Shown: positions 1-9,636, counted from the first letter of the stretch. The stretch is 64,000 nt of DNA from Candidatus Wolframiiraptor sinensis (GCA_023268255.1 JALNJX010000006.1:1-64000), one strand, 5' to 3'. Notes: generated from the sequence alone by a model not told the origin. Numbers and translations are program-made.

Positions 1-4
1 CACA

Positions 5-33
5 ATTATAAGGCTTCACGGACACAAAGAAAA
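5..33 (-). promoter_or_regulatory. Promoter-like repeat, copy of the one at 37106-37133
   Basis: The first bases closely match 37106-37133, including TTATAAGGCTTCA followed by GGAC-CAAAG. At 37106 this element lies just upstream of a leftward gene and supplies its TATA box (GCCTTATAA on the minus strand). By analogy a related leftward gene should begin just left of this window. That is inference, because the gene itself is not visible. Confidence 0.45.
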
Positions 34-86
34 CAGCTCACGCGCCCACACCCCCATACGCTATAATAGTCAAGCCGAGACGGAAT

Positions 87-182
87 CTGGAGATAAAGTA
101 TCCATGCGAGGTCAGGATGGAGGATGGCGCCATAATAGTGATTGATAGGGAGAGGGCTGAGAGGGTGGCTGAGGAGAGATGA
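87..182 (+). pseudogene. Remnant of a small YPCE-motif protein (copy A)
   Basis: An open frame ending with TGA at 180-182 contains LEIKYPCEVRMEDGAI followed by IVIDRERAERVAEER. It has no convincing start codon: the frame runs leftward into unrelated sequence and the only ATG (117) is inside the conserved core. Two other copies of the core occur on the minus strand at 54976-55023 and 55066-55160. I do not recognise the family. Because it lacks a start it looks like a 3' remnant, or an exon of something larger cut by rearrangement. Confidence 0.4.
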
Positions 183-239
183 AGCTAGGCGATCTGATGC
201 TATTGCTGGTTGGGATGATCGAGGATGATCTGTTGGATG

Positions 240-306
240 TCATAGTGTTAGGAGGGCTTTCACGCCTATTATCCTGCCCTCGGAGTCCCTGACCGCTGAG
301 AATGAT
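240..306 (-). pseudogene. C-terminal remnant of the GRIIG-type small protein family
   Basis: Read leftward, this stretch encodes AVRDSEGRIIGVKALLTL and a TGA stop at 240-242. It is nearly identical in DNA to 36772-36845, the 3' end of the leftward gene at 36808-37071. That ending is typical of a small family found in archaea and mobile elements, which ends in a V-R-D-x-x-G-R-I-x-G pattern. Upstream sequence does not continue the family, so only the tail is left. Confidence 0.5.
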
Positions 307-308
307 CT

Positions 309-331
309 CTTTAAATCTCTTTAAAAACAGT
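309..331 (+). promoter_or_regulatory. Candidate TATA elements of the A-ATPase operon
   Basis: Two TTTAAA-type boxes lie in tandem (CTCTTTAAATCTCTTTAAAAAC). They are about 70-85 bases before the atpF ATG at 397, implying a 5' leader of roughly 45 bases. TGGAGGA lies about 10 bases before that ATG as a ribosome binding site. Confidence 0.45.
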
Positions 332-396
332 AATACATACTTAGGGGTTAATAGATTTTAGGAGGCCGGCTTCTTCACGTCTGGAGGATAGCTTAG

Positions 397-708
397 ATGA
401 GGGTGGCGGCCATAGGCGATAAAAGCTTCACGGCCTTCTGGAGGCTCATCGGGGCCGAGGCCCTCGAAGCGGGCTCGGATGACGAGGTTCGAGAACATCT
501 AGCTAAGGCCTTCAAGTCCAGAGAGTACTCCGCTCTCATAATCTCTGAGAGCCTTCTCGATCACGTTAATGAGGTGAGGTCGGAGCTCCACGCGGAGGAG
601 CAGATTGAGCCCGTGATCATATTCGTTCCAGAGCCCGGCTTGGGAAGAAGGGCGGCGGATCTAAGGAGGAAGATAAGCCTGGCCATCGGAATCGAGGCCC
701 AGTTATAG
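397..708 (+). CDS. atpF: A-type ATPase subunit F
   Basis: At 103 residues this matches the F subunit of A/V-type ATPases, a central-stalk protein with a Rossmann-like fold that links catalysis to rotation. The N-terminus MRVAAIGDKSFTAFWRLIGA and the middle strand SALIISESL are typical of the family. It is the first gene of a tightly packed run (F-H-E-A-B-D-C), with 13 bases before the next start. The ATG follows a GGAGGA site at good spacing. Confidence 0.9.
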   Translation: MRVAAIGDKSFTAFWRLIGAEALEAGSDDEVREHLAKAFKSREYSALIISESLLDHVNEVRSELHAEEQIEPVIIFVPEPGLGRRAADLRRKISLAIGIEAQL

Positions 709-721
709 GAGGTGAATCGAG

Positions 722-1021
722 GTGAGCATAGCGTCGATCCTGCTCGAGGAGAAGAAGGCGATGATGTACGTGGAGGAGGCCAGGAAAAGGGCTCAGGAGA
801 TAATTCAAAGGGCGAGAGCTGAGGCAGAGAGAATCCTGAGAGGGTCGTCCGACGCCGAGGCTATGCGCATGGAGCTTCGCAGATATGAGGAGAGCTTAAA
901 AGAGGAGGCTGAGAGAATTCTGAGCGAGTATAGGGCTAGAGCTGAGAGAATTAGAGCGATTCCCGAGGAGCTGATTGAGAAGGCCGCCGACCTCGTGGTC
1001 AGGGAGGTTCTGGGCTCATGA
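722..1021 (+). CDS. atpH: A-type ATPase peripheral stalk subunit H (G-like)
   Basis: This 99-residue, almost entirely helical, charged protein has heptad-like repeats (EEARKRAQEIIQRARAEAER) typical of the H/G peripheral stalk subunit, which forms a right-handed coiled coil with subunit E. Start is GTG at 722 behind GGAGGTGAATCGAG. Its stop overlaps the atpE start as ATGA at 1018-1021, implying translational coupling. The assignment rests on composition, size and position between F and E. Confidence 0.8.
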   Translation: MSIASILLEEKKAMMYVEEARKRAQEIIQRARAEAERILRGSSDAEAMRMELRRYEESLKEEAERILSEYRARAERIRAIPEELIEKAADLVVREVLGS

Positions 1022-1623
1022 GCTCAGAGCAGCTTGAAGCCTTGAAGGAGGAGATCTGGAGAAGGGCTAGGGAGAGGGCGGAGAGGATCTTGAAGGAGGC
1101 GGAGATGGAGGCTGAGGGAATACTCGAGGAGGCCAGGAAAAGGGTTGAGGAATCGCTTAGAAGCAGCCTCGAATCCGAGAAGACCCTGCTAAGGCGGAGA
1201 ATGCTCGGTAGAGCGCTGAGTGAGGGGAGAAGGATGCTGATCATGGCGAAGAGCGAGGTTGTTGAAAAGGTCTTCGCGAGAGCTCTCGAGAAGCTGAGAA
1301 GCGAGGCGGAGTCGAAGTCCGAGGCCTATAGAAGCTTCCTCCGCAGAAGCTTGGAGCAAGCCCTCGACCACGTCTCAGGCCCGGATGTGGATGAGGTAAT
1401 AGTATACGCGAACGAATCGGACTTGGATCTTATCGCGAGCATGATCGAGAATGCTCCGGTGAGTATGAGGCTCGAGAGGGCGTCGATGATAGGCGGGCTG
1501 AACGCCTCGGATGCGGGCGGCCAGAGGATTTACTATAGCTCAATTGAGAGCAGGCTTGAGGCACTTAAACCGATTCTCCGGGAGAAGATCGCGGCGATGC
1601 TGTTCAGGGGGGTTGGCGCCTGA
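1018..1623 (+). CDS. atpE: A-type ATPase subunit E
   Basis: 201 residues. The N-terminal half is a charged coiled coil (stator stalk with subunit H). The C-terminal half is the globular cap that holds the A3B3 head, with the typical motif GGLNASDAGGQRIYYSSIESRLE near residues 160-180. It overlaps atpH by four bases and atpA by one base (TGATG at 1621-1625), so translation is probably coupled along the operon. Confidence 0.92.
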   Translation: MSSEQLEALKEEIWRRARERAERILKEAEMEAEGILEEARKRVEESLRSSLESEKTLLRRRMLGRALSEGRRMLIMAKSEVVEKVFARALEKLRSEAESKSEAYRSFLRRSLEQALDHVSGPDVDEVIVYANESDLDLIASMIENAPVSMRLERASMIGGLNASDAGGQRIYYSSIESRLEALKPILREKIAAMLFRGVGA

Positions 1624-3407
1624 TGAGCCAGCAAGTAGGCGTGATAAAGAGGATTAACGGGTCCCTCGTAGTGGCTGAGGGCCTCAAGGGCGCGAGAACG
1701 GGCGACGCGGTATACATCGGCGAGCTCAAGCTGATCGGCGAAGTCGTGAGAATCTCGGGCGACTTGGTGGCGCTCCAGTGCTATGAGGATACGAGCGGGC
1801 TGAGACCGGGCGAGCCGGTATTCGGGACAGGGGCGCCGTTGCTGGCGGAGCTCGGGCCCGGGTTGATCGGCGAGATCTTCGATGGGCTCGAGAGATCTGA
1901 GATAGAGCTCTGGAAGCTCGCTGGCCCCTTCATAAGAAGGGGCGTGAGAGTAGCTCCGTTGAGGAGGGATAGGAAGTGGAGGTTCGAGCCGAGGGTCAAA
2001 CCCGGCGAAGAAGTCGAGGAGGGGGACGTGATCGGCGTCGTCCAAGAGTCCTCCGTGATCGAGCATAGAATCTTAGTCCCAGTCGGCTTTCGAGGGGTTA
2101 TAGAGAGCATCGAGGAGGGCTCATTCACGGTTGACGACGTAGTCGCGGTGCTCGCCGCGCCGAGTGGCGAGAAGATCCCACTCAAGCTAGTCCAGTATTG
2201 GCCCGTCAGAATCCCGAGGCCATATCGGGAGAGGATACCGATCGATAGGCCGCTGATAACCGGGCAGAGGGTGATTGATACGTTCTTCCCGGTCGCGGAG
2301 GGCGGGACCGCAGCGATTCCCGGGGGCTTTGGAAGCGGCAAGACCATAACGCTCCAGCAGATAGCGAAGTGGTCTGACGCGGATGTCGTGATATATGTTG
2401 GATGCGGCGAGCGGGGGAACGAGATGGCGGATATACTGACGCATTTCCCGGAGCTGGAGGACCCGAGGACCGGCAAGAAGCTGATCGAGCGCGCAATCTT
2501 CATCGCGAACGTCAGCAATCTCCCGGTCGCCGCGAGGGAGGCAAGCGTCTACATGGGCGTAACCATGGCCGAGTACTTCAGGGATCAGGGATATGATGTC
2601 GCCGTGATAATAGATTCGACCTCGAGATGGGCCGAGGCTCTCCGAGACATCTCGGGTAGGCTCGAGGAGATTCCGGCGGAGGAGGGCTACCCGGCGTATC
2701 TGAGCGAGCGCATCGCCGAGCTATATGAGAGGGCTGGAAGGGTCGTGGTCCTGGGAAAGGATAGAAGAGTGGGCTCGGTCACGATAATGGGAGCGGTCTC
2801 GCCTCCGGGCGGCGACTTCAGCGAGCCCGTAACATCGACTACGATGAGGTTTGTTGGAGCGCTCTGGGCGCTCGATACGGAGCTTGCCTATAGGCGGCAC
2901 TTCCCAGCGATAAACTGGCTTAGAAGTTTCACGAGATACGTGGACGTCCTAGAGGGCTTCTGGGCGAGATTTGACCCGCAGTGGAAGACGTATAGAGAGA
3001 GGGCTCTCGCGATACTCGAGGAGGCATCGAGACTCGAGGAGATAGCCAGGGTTATAGGGGAGAAGGCTCTACCAAATGATCAGAGGCTCATCCTCCTCAC
3101 GGCGGAGATAATCAGGGAGGGCTTTCTAGTCCAGAGCGCGTATCACAAAGTCGATACATTCTGTCCGCCTGAGAAGCAGGTTAAGCTCCTGAAAATCATG
3201 ATAAACTTTCATGAGATCGCCTCGGAGCTCGTCAAGCTCGGAATCCCAGTTGATAGAATCAGAAGCCTCAGAAGCGTCATGGAGCTGCTCAGGCTCAAGG
3301 AAAAGGAGTCGCTCGAGGAGATAGATGCCCTCTATGAGCACGCGAAAGAGGACTTGATGAGGCTTAGGGCGGAGTATGAGGCCGCAGGGGTGGCGCGTGG
3401 ACCATGA
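1623..3407 (+). CDS. atpA: A-type ATPase catalytic subunit A
   Basis: 594 residues, the usual length without intein. The P-loop GGFGSGKT lies at about residues 234-241, followed by [15 protein letters not shown] and the [27 protein letters not shown] block of catalytic A subunits. The insert domain characteristic of A/V type subunits precedes the P-loop. It hydrolyses or makes ATP in the A3B3 head. It overlaps atpE by one base and atpB by four (ATGA at 3404-3407). Confidence 0.97.
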   Translation: MSQQVGVIKRINGSLVVAEGLKGARTGDAVYIGELKLIGEVVRISGDLVALQCYEDTSGLRPGEPVFGTGAPLLAELGPGLIGEIFDGLERSEIELWKLAGPFIRRGVRVAPLRRDRKWRFEPRVKPGEEVEEGDVIGVVQESSVIEHRILVPVGFRGVIESIEEGSFTVDDVVAVLAAPSGEKIPLKLVQYWPVRIPRPYRERIPIDRPLITGQRVIDTFFPVAEGGTAAIPGGFGSGKTITLQQIAKWSDADVVIYVGCGERGNEMADILTHFPELEDPRTGKKLIERAIFIANVSNLPVAAREASVYMGVTMAEYFRDQGYDVAVIIDSTSRWAEALRDISGRLEEIPAEEGYPAYLSERIAELYERAGRVVVLGKDRRVGSVTIMGAVSPPGGDFSEPVTSTTMRFVGALWALDTELAYRRHFPAINWLRSFTRYVDVLEGFWARFDPQWKTYRERALAILEEASRLEEIARVIGEKALPNDQRLILLTAEIIREGFLVQSAYHKVDTFCPPEKQVKLLKIMINFHEIASELVKLGIPVDRIRSLRSVMELLRLKEKESLEEIDALYEHAKEDLMRLRAEYEAAGVARGP

Positions 3408-4804
3408 GCTTCTTGAGGGAGAAGGCGGGCCCAATCTACCGGACTGTTAGAGAGGTGAGGGGGCCACTTCTCGTCGTCGAGGGCGTCAAGGGAGCGCGCT
3501 ATAACGAGCTCGTGGAGGTGAAGCTTGCCGATGGAACCGAGATAATTGGTACGGTCTTGGACGTCTCCGAGGATAGGGCGGTCGTCCAGGTCTTCGGCCA
3601 GACGGAGGGCCTGAGCCTGGACTCGGCCGTGAGATTCACGGGAGATGTGATGAAGATACCTCTCTCCGATGATCTGATAGGCAGGATCTTCAGCGGCAGC
3701 TTCCGCCCGCTCGACGGCCTGCCCGAGCCCATAGGCTACGAGAGGAGAGAGATCTTCGTCTCTGTGATCAACCCCGCGGCGAGGGAGCCCCCAAGCGAAT
3801 TCATCCAGACAGGGATCTCCGTGATCGATGGCATGAACTCTCTCGTTCGCGGCCAGAAGCTCCCGATATTCTCCGAGGCCGGCCTACCGCATAACGTAAT
3901 GGCTGCCCAGATCGCGAGGCAGTCTACCGTGCTGGGCCCCGAGGAGGAGTTCGCAGTAGTATTCTGCGCCATGGGGATAAAGTATGAGGAGTACGAGTAC
4001 TTCAGGAGGGAGTTCGAGAAGACCGGCGCGCTCGATAGAGCAGTCATGATACTCAACTTGGCAAATGATCCCATCATAGAGAGGATAATCGCTCCGAGAA
4101 TCGCCCTGACGATCGCCGAGTATCTAGCATTCGACCTGGACATGCACGTGCTCGCGATACTGACGGACATGACCGGATACTGCGAGGCCCTAAGATCGAT
4201 CTCGATAGCTAGGGAGGAGGTTCCGGCGAGGAGGGGATACCCGGGATACATGTACAGCGACCTGGCCTCGATCTATGAGAGAACTGGGAAGATCAAGGGC
4301 AAGAAGGGCTCGATAACCACAATGCCGATACTCACGATGCCCGGCGGAGATATAACTCACCCGATACCAGATCTGACGGGCTACATAACGGAGGGCCAGC
4401 TGATCCTGAGCCGTGAGCTTCATGGAAGGGGGATTTATCCCCCGGTGAACCCGCTCCCATCATTATCTAGGCTGATGAAGGATGGCGTCGGCCCCGGGAG
4501 AACTAGGGATGATCACATAGAGGTCTCGAATCAGCTCTACATGGCGTACGCCGAGGGAATAAAGGCCAGGGATCTCGCGAGGATAATCGGGGAGCTGAGC
4601 CTCAGCGATAGGGAGAAGAGGTACCTGAGGTTCGCGGAGGAGTTTGAGAGGAAATTCATCAACCAGGGAGTATACGAGAATAGGCCAATAGAGAAGACGC
4701 TCGAGATAGCGTGGGATCTGCTCGCGATGCTTCCGGAAGACGAGCTCGTGAGGATAAGCGAGGAGAACATCAGGAGATATCATCCGAGATACCGGTCGGC
4801 GTAG
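3404..4804 (+). CDS. atpB: A-type ATPase subunit B (non-catalytic)
   Basis: 466 residues, the normal size of subunit B. It carries the family landmarks [21 protein letters not shown] and [21 protein letters not shown]. In place of a P-loop it has the degenerate stretch SEAGLPHN, as expected for the non-catalytic nucleotide-binding subunit that alternates with A in the head. The start overlaps the atpA stop and the next gene follows after four bases. Confidence 0.97.
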   Translation: MSFLREKAGPIYRTVREVRGPLLVVEGVKGARYNELVEVKLADGTEIIGTVLDVSEDRAVVQVFGQTEGLSLDSAVRFTGDVMKIPLSDDLIGRIFSGSFRPLDGLPEPIGYERREIFVSVINPAAREPPSEFIQTGISVIDGMNSLVRGQKLPIFSEAGLPHNVMAAQIARQSTVLGPEEEFAVVFCAMGIKYEEYEYFRREFEKTGALDRAVMILNLANDPIIERIIAPRIALTIAEYLAFDLDMHVLAILTDMTGYCEALRSISIAREEVPARRGYPGYMYSDLASIYERTGKIKGKKGSITTMPILTMPGGDITHPIPDLTGYITEGQLILSRELHGRGIYPPVNPLPSLSRLMKDGVGPGRTRDDHIEVSNQLYMAYAEGIKARDLARIIGELSLSDREKRYLRFAEEFERKFINQGVYENRPIEKTLEIAWDLLAMLPEDELVRISEENIRRYHPRYRSA

Positions 4805-4808
4805 GACC

Positions 4809-5435
4809 ATGTCCCTGAGCATACGGTATACTCGCGGACTCCTCCTAGATCTCAGGCGGAGGCTATCCTTCGTCAGGAGCGCGCACGACCTCCTCGAGGT
4901 GAAGAGGGATCAGGAGATCAAGGAGATCTCGTCGGCGATCGAAAGGCTCCGCGAGCTGAGAGCGGCTCTCGAGAAGAAGATCGAGGATGTTCTCCGGGAT
5001 CTGGCGATGCTTCAGGCGGCCTACGGCAGCCAGGAGCTGATCTCGGCCTCGAAGCTCATGCGAGATAAAATCGAGATCGAGGTGATTCCGAGGAATGTGA
5101 TGGGCGTCAACGTCCCTGTGGTGAGGCTTGTGAAGCTCCCGGAGATCCGGGGAAAATATCCACCACATGTCGAGGGCCTCGCCGAGAAGGCTAGAGGCGT
5201 CTTCGAGGATCTTCTCCGCGTTGCGGAGCTCGAGGCATTCATAGAGCTCATCGCCGAGGATCTCAGGAGGACGAACATCAGGGTTAACGCCCTCGAGAAA
5301 GTGATCATCCCGGGCTACGAGAACATGATAAAGCGGATAAGCGACGTAGTTGAGCAGAGCGCTCTCGAGGACTTCATAAGAGTGAAGCTCGTGAAAAGGG
5401 CCTTGGAGAGGAGGAGGGAGGAGGAACGAGCCTAA
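4809..5435 (+). CDS. atpD: A-type ATPase subunit D (central stalk)
   Basis: 208 residues. Two long helices at either end (about 1-75 and 130-195) frame a short middle segment, the layout of the rotor axle subunit D. The N-terminal RYTRGLLLDLRRRLSF and the C-terminal RTNIRVNALEKVIIPGYENM are family signatures. The TAA stop at 5433-5435 falls where the frame of atpC is already open. Confidence 0.95.
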   Translation: MSLSIRYTRGLLLDLRRRLSFVRSAHDLLEVKRDQEIKEISSAIERLRELRAALEKKIEDVLRDLAMLQAAYGSQELISASKLMRDKIEIEVIPRNVMGVNVPVVRLVKLPEIRGKYPPHVEGLAEKARGVFEDLLRVAELEAFIELIAEDLRRTNIRVNALEKVIIPGYENMIKRISDVVEQSALEDFIRVKLVKRALERRREEERA

Positions 5436-5503
5436 CATACCTGATATGCAGGGTCCACGGCTATGAGACCCGCCTCCTCAAGCCCGAGAAGCTGCAGGAG
5501 CTC

Positions 5504-6418
5504 ATGTCCTCGAGCGCGCTCAACCAGTTCATCGAGGGATTAAGCGGAACAGCCTACGAGCATTATATCTCAGGCTCGAAGACGCTTGATGAGATAGAGC
5601 GCGGACTGGCCGAGGCGCTCGTTGACAGGCTCGCGGCGCTGCTCTCGCTAGCGGAAGGAGGAGCGAGAAGTTTTCTCAAGGCATATCTCGGGAAATATGA
5701 GACAATCAACCTCACGTGGATTCTGAGGATGAAGATCGGCGAATCAACCGGAGAGGAGTTGGAGATGATCCTGCTCCCAACCGAGAAGCTCGGAGGCATA
5801 GAGCTGAAGCCCCTGCTCGAGGCGAGGGACCTCCAGGCCCTAAGAGATGCTATTCAGCGATCTGGGATGTATGAGCTTTCCAAGGATGCGGATGACCCAT
5901 TACAGCTTGAAGCCGACCTCTGGAGAAGCCATTACCGACGCGTCTTCAAGCTCGCCTCTAGGATTAGGATCAGCGATAGCAGGGAAGTCAGAGGCTTCTT
6001 AGGACTCGAGGTTGATCTCGCGAACCTGAAGACCTGCATGCTGGCCTTATTAAGGGGCTGGGATCCCGAGAAAGTTAAGCAGCTTCTGATATTCAATCCA
6101 GCCGGAATTCCCTTGAAGAAGCTCCGGGAGGCGATTGAGGAGAGAGACCCTAAGGTGCTCGTGGAGCGCTTCAGGATGTTCAAGGGCTTTCTGGAAAAAG
6201 CGTTAGCGAGCGATGAATGGGCCCTGGAATTCGAGGGCCTCAGGATCATGAAGAGGTACGCGGACTCCCAGAGAATCAGCAAATTCATAAGCTTCTTCTA
6301 CATCTTGAAGTACATCTTGGAGCTGGAAGTGGAGTACAGGAATCTTAGGGCTATAGCAGTAGCGATTCGCCATAATCTGCCTCAGAGCCTCAGGAGGAGC
6401 TTGCTCATAATGGATTAA
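5504..6418 (+). CDS. atpC: A-type ATPase subunit C (true N-terminus probably further left)
   Basis: 304 residues from the first standard start, an ATG at 5504, giving the helical C/d-type subunit that sits between the central stalk and the membrane ring. The same frame is open leftward into atpD and encodes TYLICRVHGYETRLLKPEKL from 5435. That matches the usual start of subunit C (YxYxxARVRxxxSRLLxxEKL). No ATG, GTG or TTG occurs there. The likely real start is a rare codon at 5432 (CTA, overlapping the atpD stop) or 5441 (CTG), behind GGAGGAGGAAC. The stop meets the opposing gene at 6415. Confidence 0.85.
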   Translation: MSSSALNQFIEGLSGTAYEHYISGSKTLDEIERGLAEALVDRLAALLSLAEGGARSFLKAYLGKYETINLTWILRMKIGESTGEELEMILLPTEKLGGIELKPLLEARDLQALRDAIQRSGMYELSKDADDPLQLEADLWRSHYRRVFKLASRIRISDSREVRGFLGLEVDLANLKTCMLALLRGWDPEKVKQLLIFNPAGIPLKKLREAIEERDPKVLVERFRMFKGFLEKALASDEWALEFEGLRIMKRYADSQRISKFISFFYILKYILELEVEYRNLRAIAVAIRHNLPQSLRRSLLIMD

Positions 6419-6624
6419 CCCGGCTTAACGAATCTCATGAATAGCAAGCCCAGGAGTATCGGAAGCATCGTTCCCAAGAAGATCGCGAGCGGTATCGCGC
6501 GATGAAGGCTCGGCTCTCTAATAATGTATCCTATCCCGATCAGCTGCAAGATTACTAGTATCCCAAGGTATATGGCCAGGATCTTGAGGAATCTCGCTTT
6601 AACGCCCTCCATCGAGGGCCTCAC
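6415..6624 (-). CDS. Small two-helix membrane protein of unknown function
   Basis: 69 residues with two hydrophobic segments (about 14-34 and 43-65) and a basic N-terminus. I do not recognise a family. It lies last in the leftward unit atpI-atpK-this gene, 53 bases after the proteolipid gene. A role in ATPase assembly, like bacterial AtpI/Z small proteins, is possible but is only a guess from position. It overlaps the end of atpC by four bases. Confidence 0.55.
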   Translation of the reverse strand: MRPSMEGVKARFLKILAIYLGILVILQLIGIGYIIREPSLHRAIPLAIFLGTMLPILLGLLFMRFVKPG

Positions 6625-6677
6625 GTATTACATTATCTCCGGGGACGGAATAACCATATCGTCCACATGAAGCCGCG

Positions 6678-7007
6678 CTAGACGGTGGTTATCCATATCA
6701 GGATCGCTATCAGCAGGCCGTAGATAGCGATTCCCTCGGCGAGACCCACGAAGATGAGTGCCCTGCCCAATATCTCGGGCCTCTCGGCAGCGCTAGCTAT
6801 GGTCGCGACAGATACCTTGGCGACAGCATATGCCGCCGCCGCACTGCATATGCCGACGCTCAGCGCCATGGACAGAAACTTGGCGGTTTTCACCTGAGCG
6901 GCCTCGGATGTTAGGGCTGGCTGCTCGGCTGCCACGGATGCTATTAAGAGCGCTTGGAAAAGGAGAATCGCCAGGATCGGTAAAGCAAGTCTCGCAATAG
7001 ATCTCAT
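6678..7007 (-). CDS. atpK: A-type ATPase proteolipid subunit K (c ring)
   Basis: 109 residues: an N-terminal signal-like helix (1-27, ending SVAAEQ), then two membrane helices joined by a short polar loop. The second helix contains GLAEGIAIYG, where the glutamate is the expected ion-binding carboxylate of the c ring. The alanine/glycine-rich helices are typical. It lies 49 bases after atpI on the minus strand, convergent with the soluble-subunit operon. Confidence 0.9.
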   Translation of the reverse strand: MRSIARLALPILAILLFQALLIASVAAEQPALTSEAAQVKTAKFLSMALSVGICSAAAAYAVAKVSVATIASAAERPEILGRALIFVGLAEGIAIYGLLIAILIWITTV

Positions 7008-7056
7008 GTCCCGTCTGCGGAAGCCGGCCCATCCAGTTAATTAACATTCCTTCTAT

Positions 7057-9552
7057 CTAGAGTCTCCAGGGCCTATATGGTGTGCCTGCTCCCTCGTAGA
7101 ACTTGCTGTAGAACTCGTAGAAGAGAAGCCTCAGGGCCTGGATGGAGACGACGAGGAGCTCTATGCTGAGCGAGACGAGGTTTAGGAGTATTAGGCCCAA
7201 TCCTATTCCCATGGCGGGGCTCGCGTGCATCATCTCGTGGACGACCATTGCCAGGGCCGCGTGGACTATCGCGAAGCCGGCGATCCTGGCATATGACAGC
7301 GTATTAGCGAGGAATGCTGTTATGGCTTCCAAGAGGCTTCCCATGCCGAGCGCCATCTCCCCCTTCTCCAATATCGGCTTAAGGATCATCATGGCGAGTC
7401 CCCCCATCATCGCGAAGAAGGGCCAGCTCAGGAGCGCGCCCACGCCGAGGTCGGGGAACTCCAGCACTCCCGGTATAACCGTTATCCCGAGGAAGTGAAA
7501 GGCCGTTAGGGCGAAGCCTATGTAGGCGAGCAGCCCGGCGAGCCCGTGATGCGAGAAGATCGCTGAGATTATTTCGCCGTTTCTAAGCTCCTTCAGTGCC
7601 GACAGCGTTATGGCTAGGAGGATCTGGGCCATGCCGAAGAATATAGCCACCTTGAGAAGCCATATGATGCTGCTTGGATCGCCCAGCCAGCCCGGCCTAA
7701 GCCCGGGGAGAATTGGCTGAATCTCGATCAAGAAGAACTCGCCGAATAGCGCTCCGAAGAATGATGCCGAGAGCCCCATGCCTATCATGAGCCTCCCTAT
7801 CTTCCCGGAGTCGAGCCCCAGAATCCTCCTACCCTTAAGAGCGTGAATGAAGAATAGGCCCATGCCGATTATCGCGAGCCCCTGGCCCAAATCCGGGAAC
7901 ATCAGGCCGAACATCACCGTCCAGAGAACTCCCGAGATCATTGTCGGATCTATCTCGCGTCTATCAGGCCAGCCGTAGAGGGCGACGATGCTCTCGAAGA
8001 CCTTGAAGATCCTCGGATTCCTAAGCTGGGTCGGCGCTTTCTCGCCCGGCTTAGGCTCCTCGAGGCGATAGGCCACGACTCCCTTGAGCTCCCTCCTCAT
8101 CTCCTCAAGCTTCTCGGAGAGCCAGCCGGCGATATCCGCTGGAACCCATCCCTGAATAATCCTGAGATAATCTGTCTGGAGGCTTCCCATCAGAGCTTCC
8201 CCGAGCCTGAGATTGAGCTCGAGAGCCCCATGAATCTCCATGAGCTTGGGCGCCGCGCTCCTTCTAAGCTCCATGAGCTCCTCGAGAATCTCCTCTTCCT
8301 CGGCCTTCAAGGCCTTCAGCCTCTTGGAGACCTCCTCCAGCCCCTCGCTCGGTCTGCTCAGGAGCTCAGCCGAAGTATGTGTTACGCTCTCGAACCCGGA
8401 TCCATGCAAAATCTCGTTAATCTCTGCGGCATGCTCCTTCAAGCATGTGACCGCGAGAAGAGCTCTTCCATCCTTCGCGGCGAGAGCCTCAATGAGCGCG
8501 AGTCTTCCCCTCAGAGCCTCCTCGAGCCTGCCAATATCATGCTCGCCAACTACTCCGATGAAGATTGCCAGGTTCTCGTAATGCCCGATCTCCGGTAGAT
8601 TAACATCCGCCTCGCTCAGAAGGCTTAAGACGCTTCTAACCTTCTCGAGCTCCTCCCTCTCATGCCTGATCTGGTCAAGCCTTCTCCTGATCGAGTCGTA
8701 TTTCTCGGAGATCTCGCCGAGAATCCTCTTAGCCTCATCGATGCTCATGTCTCCCGCGCCCTCAGCCCGCCCCTCAAGCGAGAGCTCCTCTCGCAGCCTA
8801 AGGATCTCGCCCTTCAAAGCGCTGAGAAGAGCATATTCGCCGCCCTCATCCACGGTCCAGAGCAGCTTACCCTTGACCTCCTCGAACTCCATCTCCAGCT
8901 CCGATATCCTCCTTTCTAGCTCGGGTAGCCTGATGTCGAGCTGTGAGAGCGCCTCATCACATCTCCTCGGCAGATAATCCGGGAACACGATCTCCTGGTG
9001 ATAGATTTCTTCAAGCGCTTCGCGAGCTTCATCCACCCTATCCTTCAGGGCGACTACGTAGATTAGGGCCTCGTTTCCCGGAAGCTCCGCGTGCTTCACG
9101 ACGGCGCCCAGCCCCTCGATCCTCGCGATGAGCTTTCCGAGAACCTCTTTAGGGATAGTGATAAGCAGCGTGGATAGCTCGGCGCCGGGCTCAGCCGGCG
9201 GAACCTCATCCTCTCCCATGGCTTTGATTCCGGGGATGATGTCCCTCAGGCGGCGGAGCTCCGCCCTCAAAGCGTAAAGCCTTCTAAGCTCATCCCTCAC
9301 CTCAACATATCTCCTGAATATGCTCTCCTCCTCCAGCCCGGATCTGTAGAGGCCATGCCAGATTTCGGCGAGCTTCACGCATGCTTCCTCGAGCTCTTTA
9401 GCCCTCTCCAGCTCGACCTCTAAAAGCTCCCTTGCCTCCCAGAGATTCAGTCTCCTGAAATGGACTACCCCGAGCTCGCCCAGCCTTCGGACAACGCGCC
9501 TCTCAAAATCCCTTAAAGTAATCAGCACAAGCTTTTTCGCCGGAACTATCAA
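7057..9552 (-). CDS. atpI: A-type ATPase subunit I (a-type membrane subunit)
   Basis: 831 residues, longer than the usual 620-690 because the N-terminal cytoplasmic half (about 1-500) has extended coiled coils. The C-terminal half has about seven to eight membrane helices with the family motifs FGLMFPDLGQGL and NTLSYARIAGFAIVHAAL, which contain the arginine facing the c ring. The start MIVPAKKLVLITLRDFERRV is typical. A TATA-like box sits about 37 bases upstream. It heads the leftward unit with atpK. Confidence 0.93.
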   Translation of the reverse strand: MIVPAKKLVLITLRDFERRVVRRLGELGVVHFRRLNLWEARELLEVELERAKELEEACVKLAEIWHGLYRSGLEEESIFRRYVEVRDELRRLYALRAELRRLRDIIPGIKAMGEDEVPPAEPGAELSTLLITIPKEVLGKLIARIEGLGAVVKHAELPGNEALIYVVALKDRVDEAREALEEIYHQEIVFPDYLPRRCDEALSQLDIRLPELERRISELEMEFEEVKGKLLWTVDEGGEYALLSALKGEILRLREELSLEGRAEGAGDMSIDEAKRILGEISEKYDSIRRRLDQIRHEREELEKVRSVLSLLSEADVNLPEIGHYENLAIFIGVVGEHDIGRLEEALRGRLALIEALAAKDGRALLAVTCLKEHAAEINEILHGSGFESVTHTSAELLSRPSEGLEEVSKRLKALKAEEEEILEELMELRRSAAPKLMEIHGALELNLRLGEALMGSLQTDYLRIIQGWVPADIAGWLSEKLEEMRRELKGVVAYRLEEPKPGEKAPTQLRNPRIFKVFESIVALYGWPDRREIDPTMISGVLWTVMFGLMFPDLGQGLAIIGMGLFFIHALKGRRILGLDSGKIGRLMIGMGLSASFFGALFGEFFLIEIQPILPGLRPGWLGDPSSIIWLLKVAIFFGMAQILLAITLSALKELRNGEIISAIFSHHGLAGLLAYIGFALTAFHFLGITVIPGVLEFPDLGVGALLSWPFFAMMGGLAMMILKPILEKGEMALGMGSLLEAITAFLANTLSYARIAGFAIVHAALAMVVHEMMHASPAMGIGLGLILLNLVSLSIELLVVSIQALRLLFYEFYSKFYEGAGTPYRPWRL

Positions 9553-9582
9553 CTCTTCCGCAAGCTAGGGGGCTAAATGGGA

Positions 9583-9595
9583 GAATTTAAAAATT
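9583..9595 (-). promoter_or_regulatory. TATA box for atpI-atpK unit
   Basis: On the minus strand TTTTTAAATTCTC lies about 37 bases before the atpI ATG at 9552, within an otherwise A/T-poor region. This suggests a leader of about 10 bases. Confidence 0.5.
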
Positions 9596-9636
9596 AAAAA
9601 ATGAAAAATATGTTATGCGGCGCCGAGAATGATTTT

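Larger units (their letters stand above)
1..396. other. Gene-poor accessory scar left of the ATPase operon
   Basis: No intact gene is visible in these 396 bases. They hold three relics: a promoter-like repeat (5-33), a YPCE peptide remnant (87-182) and a GRIIG C-terminal remnant (240-306). The last 80 bases carry the A/T-rich promoter of the ATPase operon. The same kinds of relic recur near 36.5-37.1 kb and 55 kb. Confidence 0.5.
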
